Source: Unio delphinus
Lineage: Eukaryota > Mollusca > Bivalvia > Unionida > Unionidae
DNA: 64,000 bases
Direction of reading: 5' to 3'
Assembly (NCBI GenBank): GCA_029339505.1
Contig: JAQISU010000210.1
Coordinates: forward strand, 10,987,501 to 11,051,500
Of this stretch, positions 1 through 11,689 are shown in pieces. Under the pieces are notes generated by a model. It saw only the letters and a program-made list of their open reading frames with translations, did no database searches and was not told the origin of the DNA. Position numbers and translations under genes: made by a program. Numbering within the stretch: the first letter of the stretch is position 1; each line of letters opens with the position of its first letter.

Positions 1-2019
1 CAAGTGCCTGTGTGTACACAATAGCAACAAAACGTGTAAAGTCTCCATTCTTGTTTTCCGCTAGATTTTGTTACTTAAAGTGATATTTGAGTCTCTTCGT
101 AACAGTCAGTGCATACGTTCATTGCTTGCAGGTTTGGAAATGGGTAGTAGCATAGAGCAAAGGATTATTAGGTAAAAGAGTTTTTTTTGTCTTTTAAGAC
201 AGAACTGTATAAACCTGGCACTTCCAGTGTGTTAGCAAGCTATTGTCATTAGATAATTATCACATAATCATTTTATTTCCATCCCTAACGCCATTTCTTG
301 TATCATGTGTTCCAAAACTGCATGCCTTTTTAAACACATTCCCTTAGTAAAGCAGCTAAAACATTGAACTGTGCAATAGTACATTTAGAGTTATTATTTT
401 TTCCAATACAAATTTGATTTTAATCAGTACATACAAAATTGCATAGCATTGAACACATCGGCCATTTTGTTTACATTAGTTACAGTAACGGTTACCGTTG
501 TGAATTAAGGAAGGTCACGATTTCGTTGCGGTCTTACCCTAATACAAATATACAACAGGGGACCATTCTGTGTTTTGGCTTATTTATGACGTCATCGGTA
601 TATTGTGACGTACTAGCGTTCAACCTTATAACATCTAAAGGCCTGTGTTATATCGCCGCAAGAAAAGAATTCATTACTTTTTCAACTAACATAGTTTGAC
701 AAATCTTCCATTTATTTCAAATGACACGACAGTATGCACCAAACGCGATTTAAAGTTCTAAACTGAGTGTGCAGCATTTATCAAAGGGGTGATTTTGTCT
801 AGTGGCATGTTACTGCTTTACTGTGACTGTTATTCTCATTACACTCCAATGCCAAGGTCACGAGGTTGTCGGGTGTAACTTAACAGTCACTGTTTATTCA
901 TAGGTTGGATTGTACATTTTAACAAGAACATTTTATAAATAAAGTTTACGTGTGCGTATCGAAATAATGGCTGGAATCATTTTAAATAAGTGGCATCATC
1001 AACGCCATTTCATCATGATCAAGTTATTCATCAACATAATAATCGTAACAAGCGGCCCGAAATATGGCCATTCCTACTGAATGATTACTATCATCACCAT
1101 GGTTGTTATCAAGGTCTTGTACAAAGATCGTTAGTTCCGTTATTTTCGTAATGTTGCTGTTGTGATGATGATTGGGACGATATTTCCAGTTGTTTTTCTT
1201 GCAGATGTTGTTGCGGTTACGGTTAGTCGTATCCTTTTTATTTTCAGGAAGGGAGAGGAACTTTTGTATTCACTGAGACGATATTTATTATGTAGTTGGA
1301 AAGTGTTTTAAGATATTTCTTGTGAGCAGACGGCATGATTCATGCTTTCCATTATTTAAATATCAAAATGTGAGTGAAAACAATGGTCCTCTCATTATTC
1401 TTTATTATATTAAGCTTATTTGTTATTCTCTGGAAAATGATATTATGTAGCGAATTAAAGGTCAATGCACTTTCTGTTTAAAAACCCATCTGCACATGTT
1501 GCTAATTACATGGTTTGTGTTGATTTATTCTTTTATAGCTATAAGGCACATCAGATACTAGTAAACCAACCATTGGATGTATTTTCATTGAGACTCGTCT
1601 CTACGTCAGCCGTTTGTTATTGAAACCTAAATTCATGAAAGAGAGGATAGGGGTGGGAGTGTGGGTATGTACTGTAAATTCCATATACACTTACCGATAG
1701 TGGTTATTTAATCCTCAGGCAACTTGAATAACATGTCTTCCCCACGAACTATCAGATAAAATGCGGTTGAATGTGTGGGGTAATCGGAGTTACAAAAGAA
1801 AAACTGTTCTGTGCTGATGCTCATTTCCGTAGTCTCCAGACAAAAGAGTCGCTTACGTAAATTCTTTTCTCAGACATACGAAATTCTCTCAGATTATTGT
1901 TAATGGATCGCGAAAGGTTTTCTTACGCTTTAAACTTACCAAAATGTTGTGTGCAAACATTCGCTGATATGTCAAATGTAGGAAAATGGACTAATTTATT
2001 TGGATACAAAACTCGTGTT
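1..2019. other. AT-rich stretch with no recognisable gene
   Basis: No reading frame here has a recognisable domain or biased composition. Short open frames occur on both strands at the level expected for AT-rich noncoding DNA. No repeat structure was recognised by eye. Confidence 0.5.
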
Positions 2020-2310
2020 ACTTGCTTAGGCTCGAATAAACAGTAACATAGAAAGAGTGAGAATAATAAGCTTGTTAAAACTTAATAAACAATTTATTGA
2101 GCACAAATATTTTCCAGAAAAGAAAAATAAACTTACGGTTTTAAGAATCAATTCCAAAAATGTATCCAAAAATAATTCAAAATATTATCCACAAGAGAAA
2201 TTGCAAACGTCCTGGTAATAAAATGTCCAAATAATTCTAAGTTCGAATCCCAGCGAAGTATCCAAGATGGAAGACGATGTCACTTGATGAAGTCAGTTCT
2301 TGGTAATAAA
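2020..2310 (+). repeat. Dispersed repeat, copy 1
   Basis: This stretch resembles the reverse complement of about 20,650-20,945. Shared blocks, in order, are 'aataaacagtaacatagaaa', 'aagcttg(t/g)taaa', 'gttttaagaatcaa' and 'atccaagatggaaga', with diverged spacers. The same order and spacing in two places marks an old interspersed repeat. No coding capacity or terminal repeats were seen, so the class is unknown. Borders are approximate. Confidence 0.55.
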
Positions 2311-3205
2311 ATTCTATGAGCACAACTCTTTTCCAGATAAATAACAAAATAAATCCTCTTGAATCCAAACGAATTGAAATAATTTCCAATACAAGGTAAC
2401 TCAAAACGACACAACTTAATATTCTAACAGCCCAAGTTCTACTAAATAGTTCGTTCGAGAACATTATTTATATACCTGTTTTTACGTAAACAAGGAAGGG
2501 TCACGTGATCTTCTAGAATCTTTTAGAACAAATTTACTTCAAAAACTCACGTATGACCCAACTAAAAAAAACGAAAGATGTTTAGAACAAAGCTCCATAA
2601 TGTCCTTGGAATCAACCAATCATTGTGAAAGCTTATTTACAACTCTGAAGCAAGGTCAGAAATGATGTCAACATCTGGTGTTTATTTGTAAAGTACAAGT
2701 CATCCCACTTTCAAAAAAAAAATGTCTCCCAATGAATGAATCTTAAACCTAAAATGTCAAACCCGAATCTAACAAACAAAAAAATAAAATAAATGACTCA
2801 AATCAAATATACGTAATACTCGTTAAATCGTACAAGACCTGGATACTTTATACACTGGTGACTTTTCTGTCGAGTACACTTTTTTCTCAGTTTGTGTCTT
2901 TTTCAACACAATGTAAGTTTTCGCTTTTTTCACTTCCATCTTTGTTTAAAAACAAGATATTAGAATCGTCGTACCAATTGTTAAAATATATGGTGACGTT
3001 GCAAATAATTGGAAAAGATGCTTGTCACTTCCTTGGGCTAATTAGTTTCTATGCTATTTACTTTCATTTACCAGTCATTACATATGCTTGTATTTTTATA
3101 GTACTATAAATATTGTGATAATGTGAAGTGCCAAATTTTTCGTCAGTGAAATTCATTAATTAATTCTTAGTTCTAGCCAGCAGTTAACTGATAACTTATG
3201 GCAGA
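2311..3205. other. No feature seen
   Basis: AT-rich sequence with short open frames only, and no recognised repeat or gene. Confidence 0.4.
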
Positions 3206-4790
3206 TTTTGTACGTAGGAATGTTGTTCTAACTGGGTCACCATTATTAGACTGTTTTTAGTCAAAACGAATTGAGAGTATGGCAGCTAAGAAGCGCTCAT
3301 TTCGCATGTAGACCTGACAAAAAGTGATGGAGACAAATGATAGGATGTTATTTCAACCCCAGGTGACATTTTTGGCACATTGATAGGCACATTTTCAAAT
3401 GTCTGTAAGAATAGCCTTTATTCTGATTGGTCAAATGTGGAATCAGGGGTGGGTCGATCCCTGAATTTTGAAGGGAGTATATGCTACGAGTCAAATGAAT
3501 TTAATTAGTCTTGAACATTCTCTGCGAGAGAGAAAACAGAAGTAGAAAATACATCGTCAAGATTCCGAGGGACTTTAAGAGAAAGTCGTTCGTAAAATCG
3601 TGGTTCCAGGAAAAACTGAATTTGGAACGATTGTAAGACGCCAAAGACATAAGGGAAAATAGTTTGAAGGAATAGGGAGAAAATTGGAATTAAAGGAATA
3701 GCGAGGAAACTGGAATTCAAGAAAAGAGGGACAAAGAGGTTACAAGTCAGAGTGTGGAATCCCACGTTCAGCCAGAGAGGGCAAAATTAAAGTCGACGCA
3801 AGCATAAGGAAAATCAAATCGACGAAGAGGTCATTGTGAATGTACCAAGTGGTCCAATGTTAATGAACACTCGATTTCGTGATGAAATTTGCTATCAGCT
3901 ATTAACGGCTAAATTTGTCAATTTTATTAGTATTTGAACTTTAATTAATGTATTAATCATTTTAAAACTTCGGTTTTTGAGTGCTTCTGAACTGAGAGTA
4001 TTCAGAAGGAAAGAAATTGTAATTTACTGTGTTTTTAATTCTCTTGATTCTATTTTGATTAAATTCTTTATTCATCTTTACGGGGGCTCGTGTTGTCTTT
4101 GTTTGAGATATCGACTCAGATTGCTTGGTATGTAAAAAGCACATTGACAGTTACTTTCATTAAATGTGCTAAACGACCTCATTTTTATTTGAATATTGAA
4201 CTGATGGAATCTGGAACCTGTGTGAAGATTTTTAAATGATACATAATAGGTTTTTTTTATTGCTTTTTGTTTCGAAGTGAGGTTTAATCCATATCTGAAT
4301 TTAGAATGCAGTTATTTAGTGTCTAGCAATTTTCTACTCAAAATAGACTCGAATCCTGGATCACTCCTTTGTTAAAGAAAAGACGTGATTTTCTAGAGAA
4401 CATTTTTAAAAAGTCGTTGAAGTCCTTGCAGTACCAGGGACATTTCTGAATTAAATATTTTTCAAAAACAAGACAAAAACAAACCCATAGATCCATTCCA
4501 TGTCACGTCAACATAGCGACAATTCAGCACTGACCACTCATTTTTACCAAACGACACTCTATTTTCTAGATGTAAAAAATAATCGTCATTTGGCATTATG
4601 TAGAAAATAGCGTGAAATATCATGCACATTATAATAATGATTGCAAGCTATATTGTTATATATTCAAATTTAGCAATTAGTACTGTGTATTTGCTTGTAC
4701 GTTTGGATGGGATAAGAGTTTTTTCAAGGCCTGTTGTGTTACAAGAGTTTGGATGGGATAAGAAGATTACTTACATTGAAATAAGCTGCG
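3206..4790. other. Noncoding stretch; possible solo LTR at about 3.2-4.08 kb
   Basis: There is no convincing coding sequence. The purine-rich block at about 3,520-3,740 and the 'gggggctcg' at about 4,082 recall the layout of the gypsy 5' LTR and primer-binding region at 6.39-7.22 kb, where 'tgggggctc' follows the LTR. This is only a resemblance in layout: no terminal match or target duplication was found. The rest up to the minisatellite shows nothing. Confidence 0.2.
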
Positions 4791-5560
4791 ACAACCCTGA
4801 TTACGATATTACATTGAAATAAGCAGCGTCAACCCTGATTGCGAGATTGCATTGAAAAAAGCAATGTCATCCCTGATTACGATATTGCATTGAAATAGGC
4901 AATGTCATCCCTGATTACGTGATTGCATTGAAATAGGCAATGTCATCCCTGATTACGAGATTGCATTGAAATAGGCAATGTCATCCCTGATTATGTGATT
5001 GCATTGAAATAGGCAATGTCATTTCTGATTACAAGATTGGATTGAAATATGCAATGTCTTCCCTGATTACGTGATTGCATTGAAATAGGCAATGTCATCC
5101 CTGATTACGAGATTGCATTGAAATAGGCAATGTCATCCCTGATTACGTGATTGCATTGAAATAGGCAATGTCATCCCTGATTACGAGATTGCATTGAAAT
5201 AATTAGTGTCAACCATGATTACGATATTGCACTAAAATAAGCAGCGTCAACCCTGATTACGAGATTGTTAAAATTGAAATAAGCGGTGTCAACCATGATA
5301 TCGAGATGCGATTGAGTCAAGCAACGTCAAACCTGATATCGATGTTCATTTGAGACAAGCAACGTCAACTCTGAGAACGAGATTCGATTCAGATAAGCAG
5401 TTCAAACCTGATTGCAAGATTGTTAATATACAAATAAGCAGCCTCAACTCTCACATCAAGCTGTATAACCCTGATAGCAAGATTGTATCCAATGAAATAA
5501 GCAGCGTCAACCCGCAAAGCGAGATAGCATTGAAACAAATAGCTTCCACAACGATAACAA
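4790..5560. repeat. 38-bp minisatellite array (left block)
   Basis: Tandem copies of a unit containing 'gattgcattgaaataggcaa' then 'tgtcatccctgattacg'. The spacing measured between successive 'gcaatgtcat' matches is 38 bp. Copies at 4,860-5,210 are nearly uniform. Towards 5,560 they grade into diverged units with 'cagcgtcaaccctgat'. The 38-bp period is not a multiple of three, so this block cannot be a repetitive coding exon. Confidence 0.9.
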
Positions 5561-5561
5561 G

Positions 5562-5945
5562 ATGGCTAATATTGAAATAGGCATCGTTAACACTGATAGT
5601 AAGATTGCCAATATTGAAATAGGCATCGTTAACACTGATAGTAAGATTGCCAATATTGAAATAGGCATAGTAAACACTGATAGTAAGATTGCTAATATTG
5701 AAACAGGCATCGTTAACACTGACAGTAAGATTGCTAATATTGACATAGGCATCGTTAACACTGATAGTAAGATTGCGAGCAGCGTCAACCCGGATAGCGA
5801 GACTGTTAACATTAAAATAAATAGCGTCAACCCGGATAGCAAGACTGTTAACATTGAAATAAATAGCGTCAACCCGGATAGCAAGACTGTTAACATTGAC
5901 ATAAAGAACATCAATATCGAGTGCAAGATTATTAAAATGGCGTGA
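5562..5945 (+). repeat. 42-bp repeats reading as 14-residue repeats
   Basis: Here the period is 42 bp, a multiple of three, and the plus strand stays open for 127 codons. It reads as repeated 14-residue units of the form NIEIGIVNTDSKIA, then diverged copies with SVNPDSKTVNIEIN. The isoleucine/valine spacing is heptad-like. The minus strand is also open (5,507-5,926), which is what a stop-free tandem repeat does by itself. The likeliest reading is satellite DNA. A decayed exon for a repetitive coiled protein is possible. The same units resume at 10,946 beyond the retrotransposon. Confidence 0.75.
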
Positions 5946-6388
5946 TATTACGAGATTGCATTGAAATAGGAATTGTCATCCCTGATTACGAGATTGCATC
6001 GAAATAGGAATTGTCAACCCTGATTACGAGATTGCATTGAAATAGGAATTATCATCCCAGATTACAAGATTGCATTGAAATAGGCAATGTCATCCTTGAT
6101 CACGTGATTGCATTGAAATAATTAATGTCAAAAATGATTACGATATTGCACTGAAATAAGCAGCGTCAACCCTGATTACGAGATTGTTAACATTGAAATA
6201 AGCGGTGTCAACCCTGATAGCGAGATTCGATTGAGTCAAGCAACGTCAAACCTGATATCGATGTTCATTTGAGACTAGCAACGTCAACTCTGATAGCGAG
6301 ATTCGATTGAGATAAGCAGTTCAAACCTGATTGCAAGATTGTTAATATACAAATAATCAGCCTCAACTCTCACATCATGCTGTATAAC
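5946..6388. repeat. 38/42-bp minisatellite array (right block)
   Basis: More diverged units of the same family ('gattgcattgaaatagg', 'cagcgtcaaccctgatta'). The last part repeats the order seen at 5,270-5,480, including 'gcagttcaaacctgattgca' and 'caactctcacatca'. A higher-order block was therefore duplicated as well as the monomer. The array ends abruptly at about 6,388, where the retrotransposon LTR begins. Confidence 0.85.
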
Positions 6389-6389
6389 A

Positions 6390-7208
6390 CTGAAATAATG
6401 GAAGCTAACGCTGTGTGGCGTTTTGCCCGAACCAAAATTGAATTAGAAACATGTATAATCAAAGTAATTCGGACAAGCCATTGTTTAATGTTAAACATGA
6501 CCGCAGGCTAACACTATCCCTTACGTAAGTTTGCCGTGCCTAGGGTGGGAAGCCCGACCAAGGCCGTCAGAAGCGCAATTATCACCTTGGTGTGGACGCG
6601 CTTGTGGAGATCAAAGAAGTTGCCCAATGGAGTGGACGTGCCTTATCTTCTTGTTCCGCAGACTGACAGCCAGGTTGAATTGGTCGCTTAGTCGAATAGA
6701 TAGGGCCACAGCACTACCCAATCAGAGTCGAGATAGGGACGGGACCCTGACTTGGGCTAAGTTTGATATCCTTAAACCTGCCAGCAAGATTTAGTTTGCT
6801 ATAGTTCGTTAGAAAGATTGCCAGAAGATAGCAACTCCGATCAGCCATGTGTTATTGGCGGGGAAAAAACCTTAGGACAGGATTCTAAGTGTAGCTTCTA
6901 AAGGAAACTTCGAGAGGCAGACCAGTGACAGTGGTCCCAGTGTCTCCCATAGAGAGACGGAAGAAAAGAGAAGGAAGGAGAAGTCGGGAGAGGTGAAGTC
7001 CAGGAGGAGTGGAAGGAACGAAATAAAGAGATGAGTAGAGCCAAAAGCCAGGGGAAAATCGAACTCACACTGAAAATCACGAGATGAAGTAGGCCATCAC
7101 TTAGAGGACGAGTGATTAAGTTTATCATTTAAAATTATCGCCTTTATTACATTGTTTTATTTGAATTTCATCTTCGTGTTCTATATAATTTAACCGTCGG
7201 CAGTGCTG
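6390..7208 (+). repeat. Probable 5' LTR of gypsy copy 1
   Basis: The stretch lies between the end of the minisatellite and 'tgggggctc' at 7,211. Its 3' part matches the 3' LTR of copy 2 in several places: 'aggccatcactt' with 'aggccgtcactt', and 'atttgaatttcatcttcgtg' with 'atttaaatttcacctttgtg'. Its length fits the approximately 850 bp estimated for copy 2. The 5' half aligns poorly by eye and both borders are approximate. Confidence 0.5.
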
Positions 7209-7210
7209 AC

Positions 7211-7228
7211 TGGGGGCTCAGAGCTATA
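7211..7228 (+). promoter_or_regulatory. Candidate tRNA primer-binding site
   Basis: 'tgggggctc' directly after the LTR resembles the primer-binding sites of retroelements that use tRNA-Pro-like primers. Only the first nine bases fit well, so this is tentative. Confidence 0.35.
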
Positions 7229-7689
7229 CATCTATTTCGGCAGAAATTTAACTTTATAACTTCACGAGCCAGGGTGGAGCTTCCATAATATTTTAATTAA
7301 TATATCAAAAGTATCCCACCCCAACCTTTGCATATGCTACAGTGGGCGCTTTCTTCCGAGATTTGAATTAGACATAAATATTATTTAAAGCCATCAAGTT
7401 TATTTGTTAGGAGTATTAGTGAACAGTGTGAAAATAGTTGTGAGTTATTTTCCATCCTGTGTATTTTGAATTTTTATGATTTTCTTATCTTGTGGTTAAT
7501 ATATTTGATATTTGCATGCTTTGTAGATCTTTAATTACTTGCAGTAATTGTGAAGCAAATATCGAGCAAATATCTTACCTGAATGAAATTAGTTGCTGTC
7601 GACAGGTAATTATTTGCCTAGGAACTTGTAATATCTGTCCATTGTTAGTAGGGTCGAGACAAGGTATCACTTCCAATTAGTATAACAAC

Positions 7690-7840
7690 ATGGCCACAGA
7701 AAGGCAATTGATCAAGGAGTACCGTGCCATGGGGTTGGAAGATCTTGGATACGAGGGAGATCGCCTGGCAGCATTTATCGAAGAAAGAATCAAGGAATGG
7801 AAGGCAGAAAAAGCAGAGAAAGCGCTGGCCAAGGAAGCAG

Positions 7841-7906
<66 letters not shown>

Positions 7907-8790
7907 TTGAGCTAGCCAAACTTGCTCACACTCTCGAAATGGAGAAGGTGAAGCTAGCAGCTAGGGACATCGATAGGGACGACGCCAGTACGAGTTCCGG
8001 AGGGACCGGACGACCTATCATCGACCACCGATTGGCCCAGGTAAACATGCCGCGGTTCAACGATAAGGAGGAGTCTATCGACGATTTTCTCGTGAGAAAC
8101 TTGTTCACGCTCATAAAGTTCCTGATCAATATTGGGCGATTAATGTTTCAGCCTTTTTGCAAGGTGCAGCTCGTGAAGTCTACCACGGCTTAGCTGCAGA
8201 CGATGCTTACGATTATAATGTGCTCAAGAATACCCTTCTTTGCCATTATCGGCTGACCGCCGAAACGTACAGTAAACCTCTTCGGGACTCTACGAAAAAG
8301 TCAACGGGAACCCACGCTCAATTCCACAACCGTATTCGAGGGTTATTTGAGAAGTGGATGAAAATGGTCGAAGTTGAACGATCGTACGACCGGCTAAGCG
8401 AGGTTATACTCAAAGATCGTGTCCTGTGTACCTACTGTCGCGAGTTGACAGTCTTTTTAGCAGAGAAGGAGCACCGGACGCTCGAAGAGATCGCTAGCAT
8501 GGCGGAGCGATACGAACAGGCTCACTCGAAGAGTGGTGGTTCCGGGGGTGCGGACCGACCCGGAACCACTGAGTCGCGTCGGGTGTTTGAGGTAGAGCCA
8601 GCTGTCCGCAACCGTCAGGACGACGGGGGGCCGAAGGGAGATCTACAGAAAGGGATGCCACCCATAGACCTAGACAGGCCTCACCCCCGAAAGCGGAATT
8701 TTCAGCAGCAGTATTACAGCAGCAAGCGCCCTGGGCATATAGCCAGGGACTGTCCCAAGGGGAGACAGACCCAGGTGAATGCCGTCGCTA
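7690..8790 (+). pseudogene. gag: gag of gypsy copy 1 (frameshifted)
   Basis: Gag forms the particle that packages element RNA. The frame opens at ATG 7,690 (MATERQLIKEYRAMGLEDLG), followed by an acidic/basic helix broken by an Arg-Glu tract from a (GA)n run. The frame then shifts by one at about 8,095, and the capsid-like part continues in the frame of 8,157 onward. A zinc-knuckle remnant (PGHIARDC, about 8,730-8,755) keeps the second half of the CCHC motif but lacks the first two cysteines, so it is probably non-functional. It runs into protease without a clear stop, as a Gag-Pol fusion would. Capsid identity is inferred from position and from the knuckle. Confidence 0.75.
7841..7904 (+). 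repeat. (GA)n microsatellite inside gag
   Basis: About 30 GA dinucleotides that read as alternating Arg-Glu in the gag frame and keep it open on both strands. The expansion sits in a purine-rich stretch that probably coded for charged residues beforehand. Confidence 0.95.
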
Positions 8791-8799
8791 GGAAGGATT

Positions 8800-10945
8800 A
8801 CGAGCCGGGAGTAAGTTTCAAACCCTCAAATCTTGCGTCTGCAACTGTCAACGGAGAATGTGCCACCATCTTGTATGACACCGGGTGTAGCGTCCCAGCC
8901 CTTGTCGACAGTAAGTACGTTAAGCCCGAGGATTACACAGGGGAGGTAATCGAAGTTCAGTACGCGAAAAGCGCGCGTGACTCATTGCCAGTGGCTGTCA
9001 TTGACCTCGATTTACCGTACGTGAAGGGAAAAATTGAAGCTGCGTGCGTGGATAGTCTATCACATGACGTCATACTGGGATGTCGTTATTTGTTGCCACA
9101 ACCAAACCCCGAAACGTGCACACCAATACCGGTAAGTGTGGTGGATACCAGGTCCAAGAGTCGACAGATGAAAGCGAAGCCGATGGAAGTTACATCGTCA
9201 CCGGTGAGTAACATTCTTCCGGCCGAGTTGAGGAAGCTGCAACAAAAAGACACAACTCTGGTGCAGTTGCACAACCACGCTGTAGCAGGAACAGAGAAAG
9301 AAACTCCGAATGGCGCGATGAAGTTCGCGTACAAGAAGGGGATCTTGTATCGCCACGCCAGGAAAGGCAGCGAAGACTTTAAGCATGTTGTCGTGCCTAA
9401 AGAGAAGCGAGGCGAAGTGTTGAAACTCGCGCACGAGAGTCTCAAGGGAGGACACATGGGAATTGCCAAGAGGCGTGACCGTCTTGTCAAAGAATTTTAC
9501 TGGCCATGGGCCAAGGGTGATGTCAAGCGATTATGTCTCTCCTGTGACAAATTTCAAAGAATGGCACCGAAAACGGATCATCGACCCGTCCCCTTGGAGA
9601 GTACACCCCTTATCGATGAACCTTTTCGACGCGTCACAATGGATTTAATCGGACCGATAACACCCGAGTCGTCGCACGAAAATCGGTATCTTCTAACGGT
9701 CTTTGATTACGCTACACGCTATCCGGAGGCCGTTGCGTTGCGTAATATTGATTCGGACACCGTCACTGAAACGCTGTTTGGGATTTGGTCAAGAGTTGGA
9801 GTATCCGACGAGATCCTGAGTGATCAAGGGACGCAATTCATGAGTCGTGTGATGGCGGAGGTGAACCGACTAATGTCAATTAAGCACCTCACGACTACAC
9901 CGTATCACCCCCAATGTAACGGAATGGTCGAACGGTTCAACGGGACCCTAAAAAACACGCTCAAAAAGCTGTGCGAAGGCCGCCGCAATGATTGGGATCG
10001 GTATATTCCTGGCATGCTTTTCGCATACCGGGAAGTACCACAAGCGAGTTTAGGTTTCTCTCCCTTTGAACTCTTGTACGGCAGGACCGTACGTGGCCCA
10101 ATCGCCGTACAAAGACAGCTGTGGACGGACGACCACGCTGTAGAGGAGGTACGCACTACCTACCATTACATCGTGGACCTTGCACAACAAACTGGAGGAA
10201 GTTTGTTCCCTCGCACAGGAGAACCTCAAGCGAGTAAAGGCGCGTCAGGCGAAGAATTACAACAAGCGCTCAAAACCACGCCAGTATGAAGTAGGGGAAA
10301 AGGTGTTGTTGCTGTTGCCCCAAGAACACAACAAATTACAAGTTTCCTGGAGAGGTCCATACGTCGTCACCGAGAAGGTCGGAGGTCAAACATATCGGAT
10401 ACGGCTGCCAACGAAGGAGAAATTGTACCACGCCAATCTGCTTAAGAGATACCGGGAAAGAGAGACCGTCAGCGATTTTTTCATCGCCATGATAGTCACC
10501 GAGGACACCGAAGTCGATACGGAAGGCGCCAACACTCTCCAGAGCTGTCCGTTAACGAGGGCGGAGACACTCTCGGACGTGAAGCGTGACCCCATGTTGA
10601 CTGCAGTACAGCGGGAAGAGATTGAGACGTTGCTTCCCGGGTATTCCGATGTGCTTACGGAAATACCCGGGAGAACTTTACTTGTCGAGTTCGGGTTAAA
10701 GCTGGTGGATGACCGGCCAGTTCAGCGGAAACCATACCTCTTGCCACACGCAAAAAGACAAGTCGTAAGTGAGGAGGTCGAGCAGATGATTGCTTTAGGA
10801 GTAATCGAACCCGCCGACTCTCCGTACAGCTCTTTTGTAGTCCTAGTGCAGAAGAAGGACGGCACCCATCGGTTTTGTGACGACTTAACCGGAAGCTGAA
10901 TCAGGTGACAGAATTTTAAGTCGAAATGCTACCTGTAAGTAAAAT
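8800..10945 (+). pseudogene. pol: pol of gypsy copy 1: protease-integrase-RT(partial)
   Basis: The polyprotein matures the particle, copies its RNA and integrates it. Protease: the aspartate motif DTGC near 8,876. Within about 100 codons the frame enters integrase with the zinc site H-H (9,432; 9,452) and C-C (about 9,533-9,545). The catalytic core follows: Asp in VTMDLIGP (9,642), Asp in LSDQGTQF (9,822), Glu in MVERFNGTLK (9,930). The frame shifts at about 10,160-10,185. The next frame holds the C-terminal GPY/F-type module (WRGPYVV, about 10,350; LYHANLLKRY), then the start of RT (VIEPADSPYSSF, VLVQKKDGTHRFC). RT breaks off near 10,900. No RT or RNase H lies between protease and integrase, so the order is PR-IN-RT. 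Confidence 0.88.
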
Positions 10946-11205
10946 TGCTAATATTCAAATAGGCATCTTTAACACTGATAGTAAGATTGCTAACAGCGTC
11001 AACCCCGGTAGCAAGACTGTTAACATTGAAATAAACAGCGTCAATCCTGATAGCAAGACTGTTAAAATTGAAATAAATAGCGTTAATCCTGATAGCACAA
11101 CTTAACATTGAAATAAATAGCGTCAACCCGGATAGCAAGAATGTTAACATGACATAAACAAAATCAATATCGAGTGCAAAATTATTAAAATGGTGTGATA
11201 TGATG
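10946..11205. repeat. 42-bp minisatellite resuming after the retrotransposon
   Basis: Units such as 'attgctaatattcaaataggcat' and 'cagcgtcaaccccggtagca' match the 5.56-5.94 kb block, including its final section ('aacat...gacataaa...aatcaatatcgagtgcaa'). The retroelement therefore sits within, or was captured by, one satellite field. Confidence 0.9.
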
Positions 11206-11276
11206 AAATAATAAATAACGTGTTAATGCAGATTAGTAGACATACTTGTATATGGCTAAATGAACTGTACGATTTT

Positions 11277-11516
11277 GGGGGCCCTGAGTGGCCGAGTGGT
11301 CTAAAGCGCTGTCCGTTACGGATCACTGCCATCTCACCTCTGTCTGCGTGGGTTCGAGATTCAGCTAATGTAGTTATGTGAGAAAGCTTGCCAGTAGCTT
11401 CTCTTGGGTCGGTGGTTCTTTCCTAGGGTTTTCCGGGTTCTTCCTCCACCAGTAATACTGTCCGCCATGTATAGCCCATATTGTGCATAAAACTGGCGTT
11501 AAACCAGAAAAAAACA
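11277..11516 (+). mobile_element. SINE family B, full-length copy with target duplication
   Basis: A tRNA-like head has box A ('ggccgagtggtctaaagcg') and box B ('gggttcgaga'). The body runs through 'gttttccgggttcttcctcc' to a 3' end at 'aaactggcgttaaacc' and an A-rich tail. Flanks 'aactgtacgattt' (11,263-11,275) and 'aactgtatgattt' (11,517-11,529) form a 13-bp target-site duplication with one mismatch. tRNA-derived SINEs of the V-SINE and MetaSINE groups are known in molluscs; I did not assign this one. The head is not a usable tRNA gene. Confidence 0.9.
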
Positions 11517-11689
11517 AACTGTATGATTTCAAGATTTTATAACTTTACAAGATCAAGCTAGAAACGACTTGACAGGGAAAGGAAAACATAATTCCTTAAA
11601 GTAAATCGTGGAAATAGAACATAGCATTATATGGAGCGTACCTAGTTTTTGAAAGATAACGCTTTTCTAAAGTATTCTACATCTCTGTT

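Larger units (their letters stand above)
6390..10945 (+). mobile_element. Ty3/gypsy-type LTR retrotransposon, copy 1, 3'-truncated, integrase upstream of RT
   Basis: Order seen is probable 5' LTR, candidate primer-binding site, gag, protease, integrase, then the start of reverse transcriptase. It stops at about 10,945, where a minisatellite identical in type to the left flank resumes. Gypsy elements usually have RT-RNase H before integrase. The copia-like order inside a gypsy family is known from the Gmr1-like group. RNase H and the 3' LTR are missing here but are present in the related locus at 39.84-42.38 kb. Frameshifts at about 8,095 and 10,160-10,185 make this copy inactive. Confidence 0.85.

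Noticed and set aside
7677..7919. Minus-strand poly-Ser/Leu frame opposite gag
   Set aside because: Shadow of the (GA)n microsatellite; the plus strand has the gag context.
9086..9490. Minus-strand frames of 134 and 85 codons opposite gypsy integrase
   Set aside because: Antisense shadows of a clear integrase coding strand.
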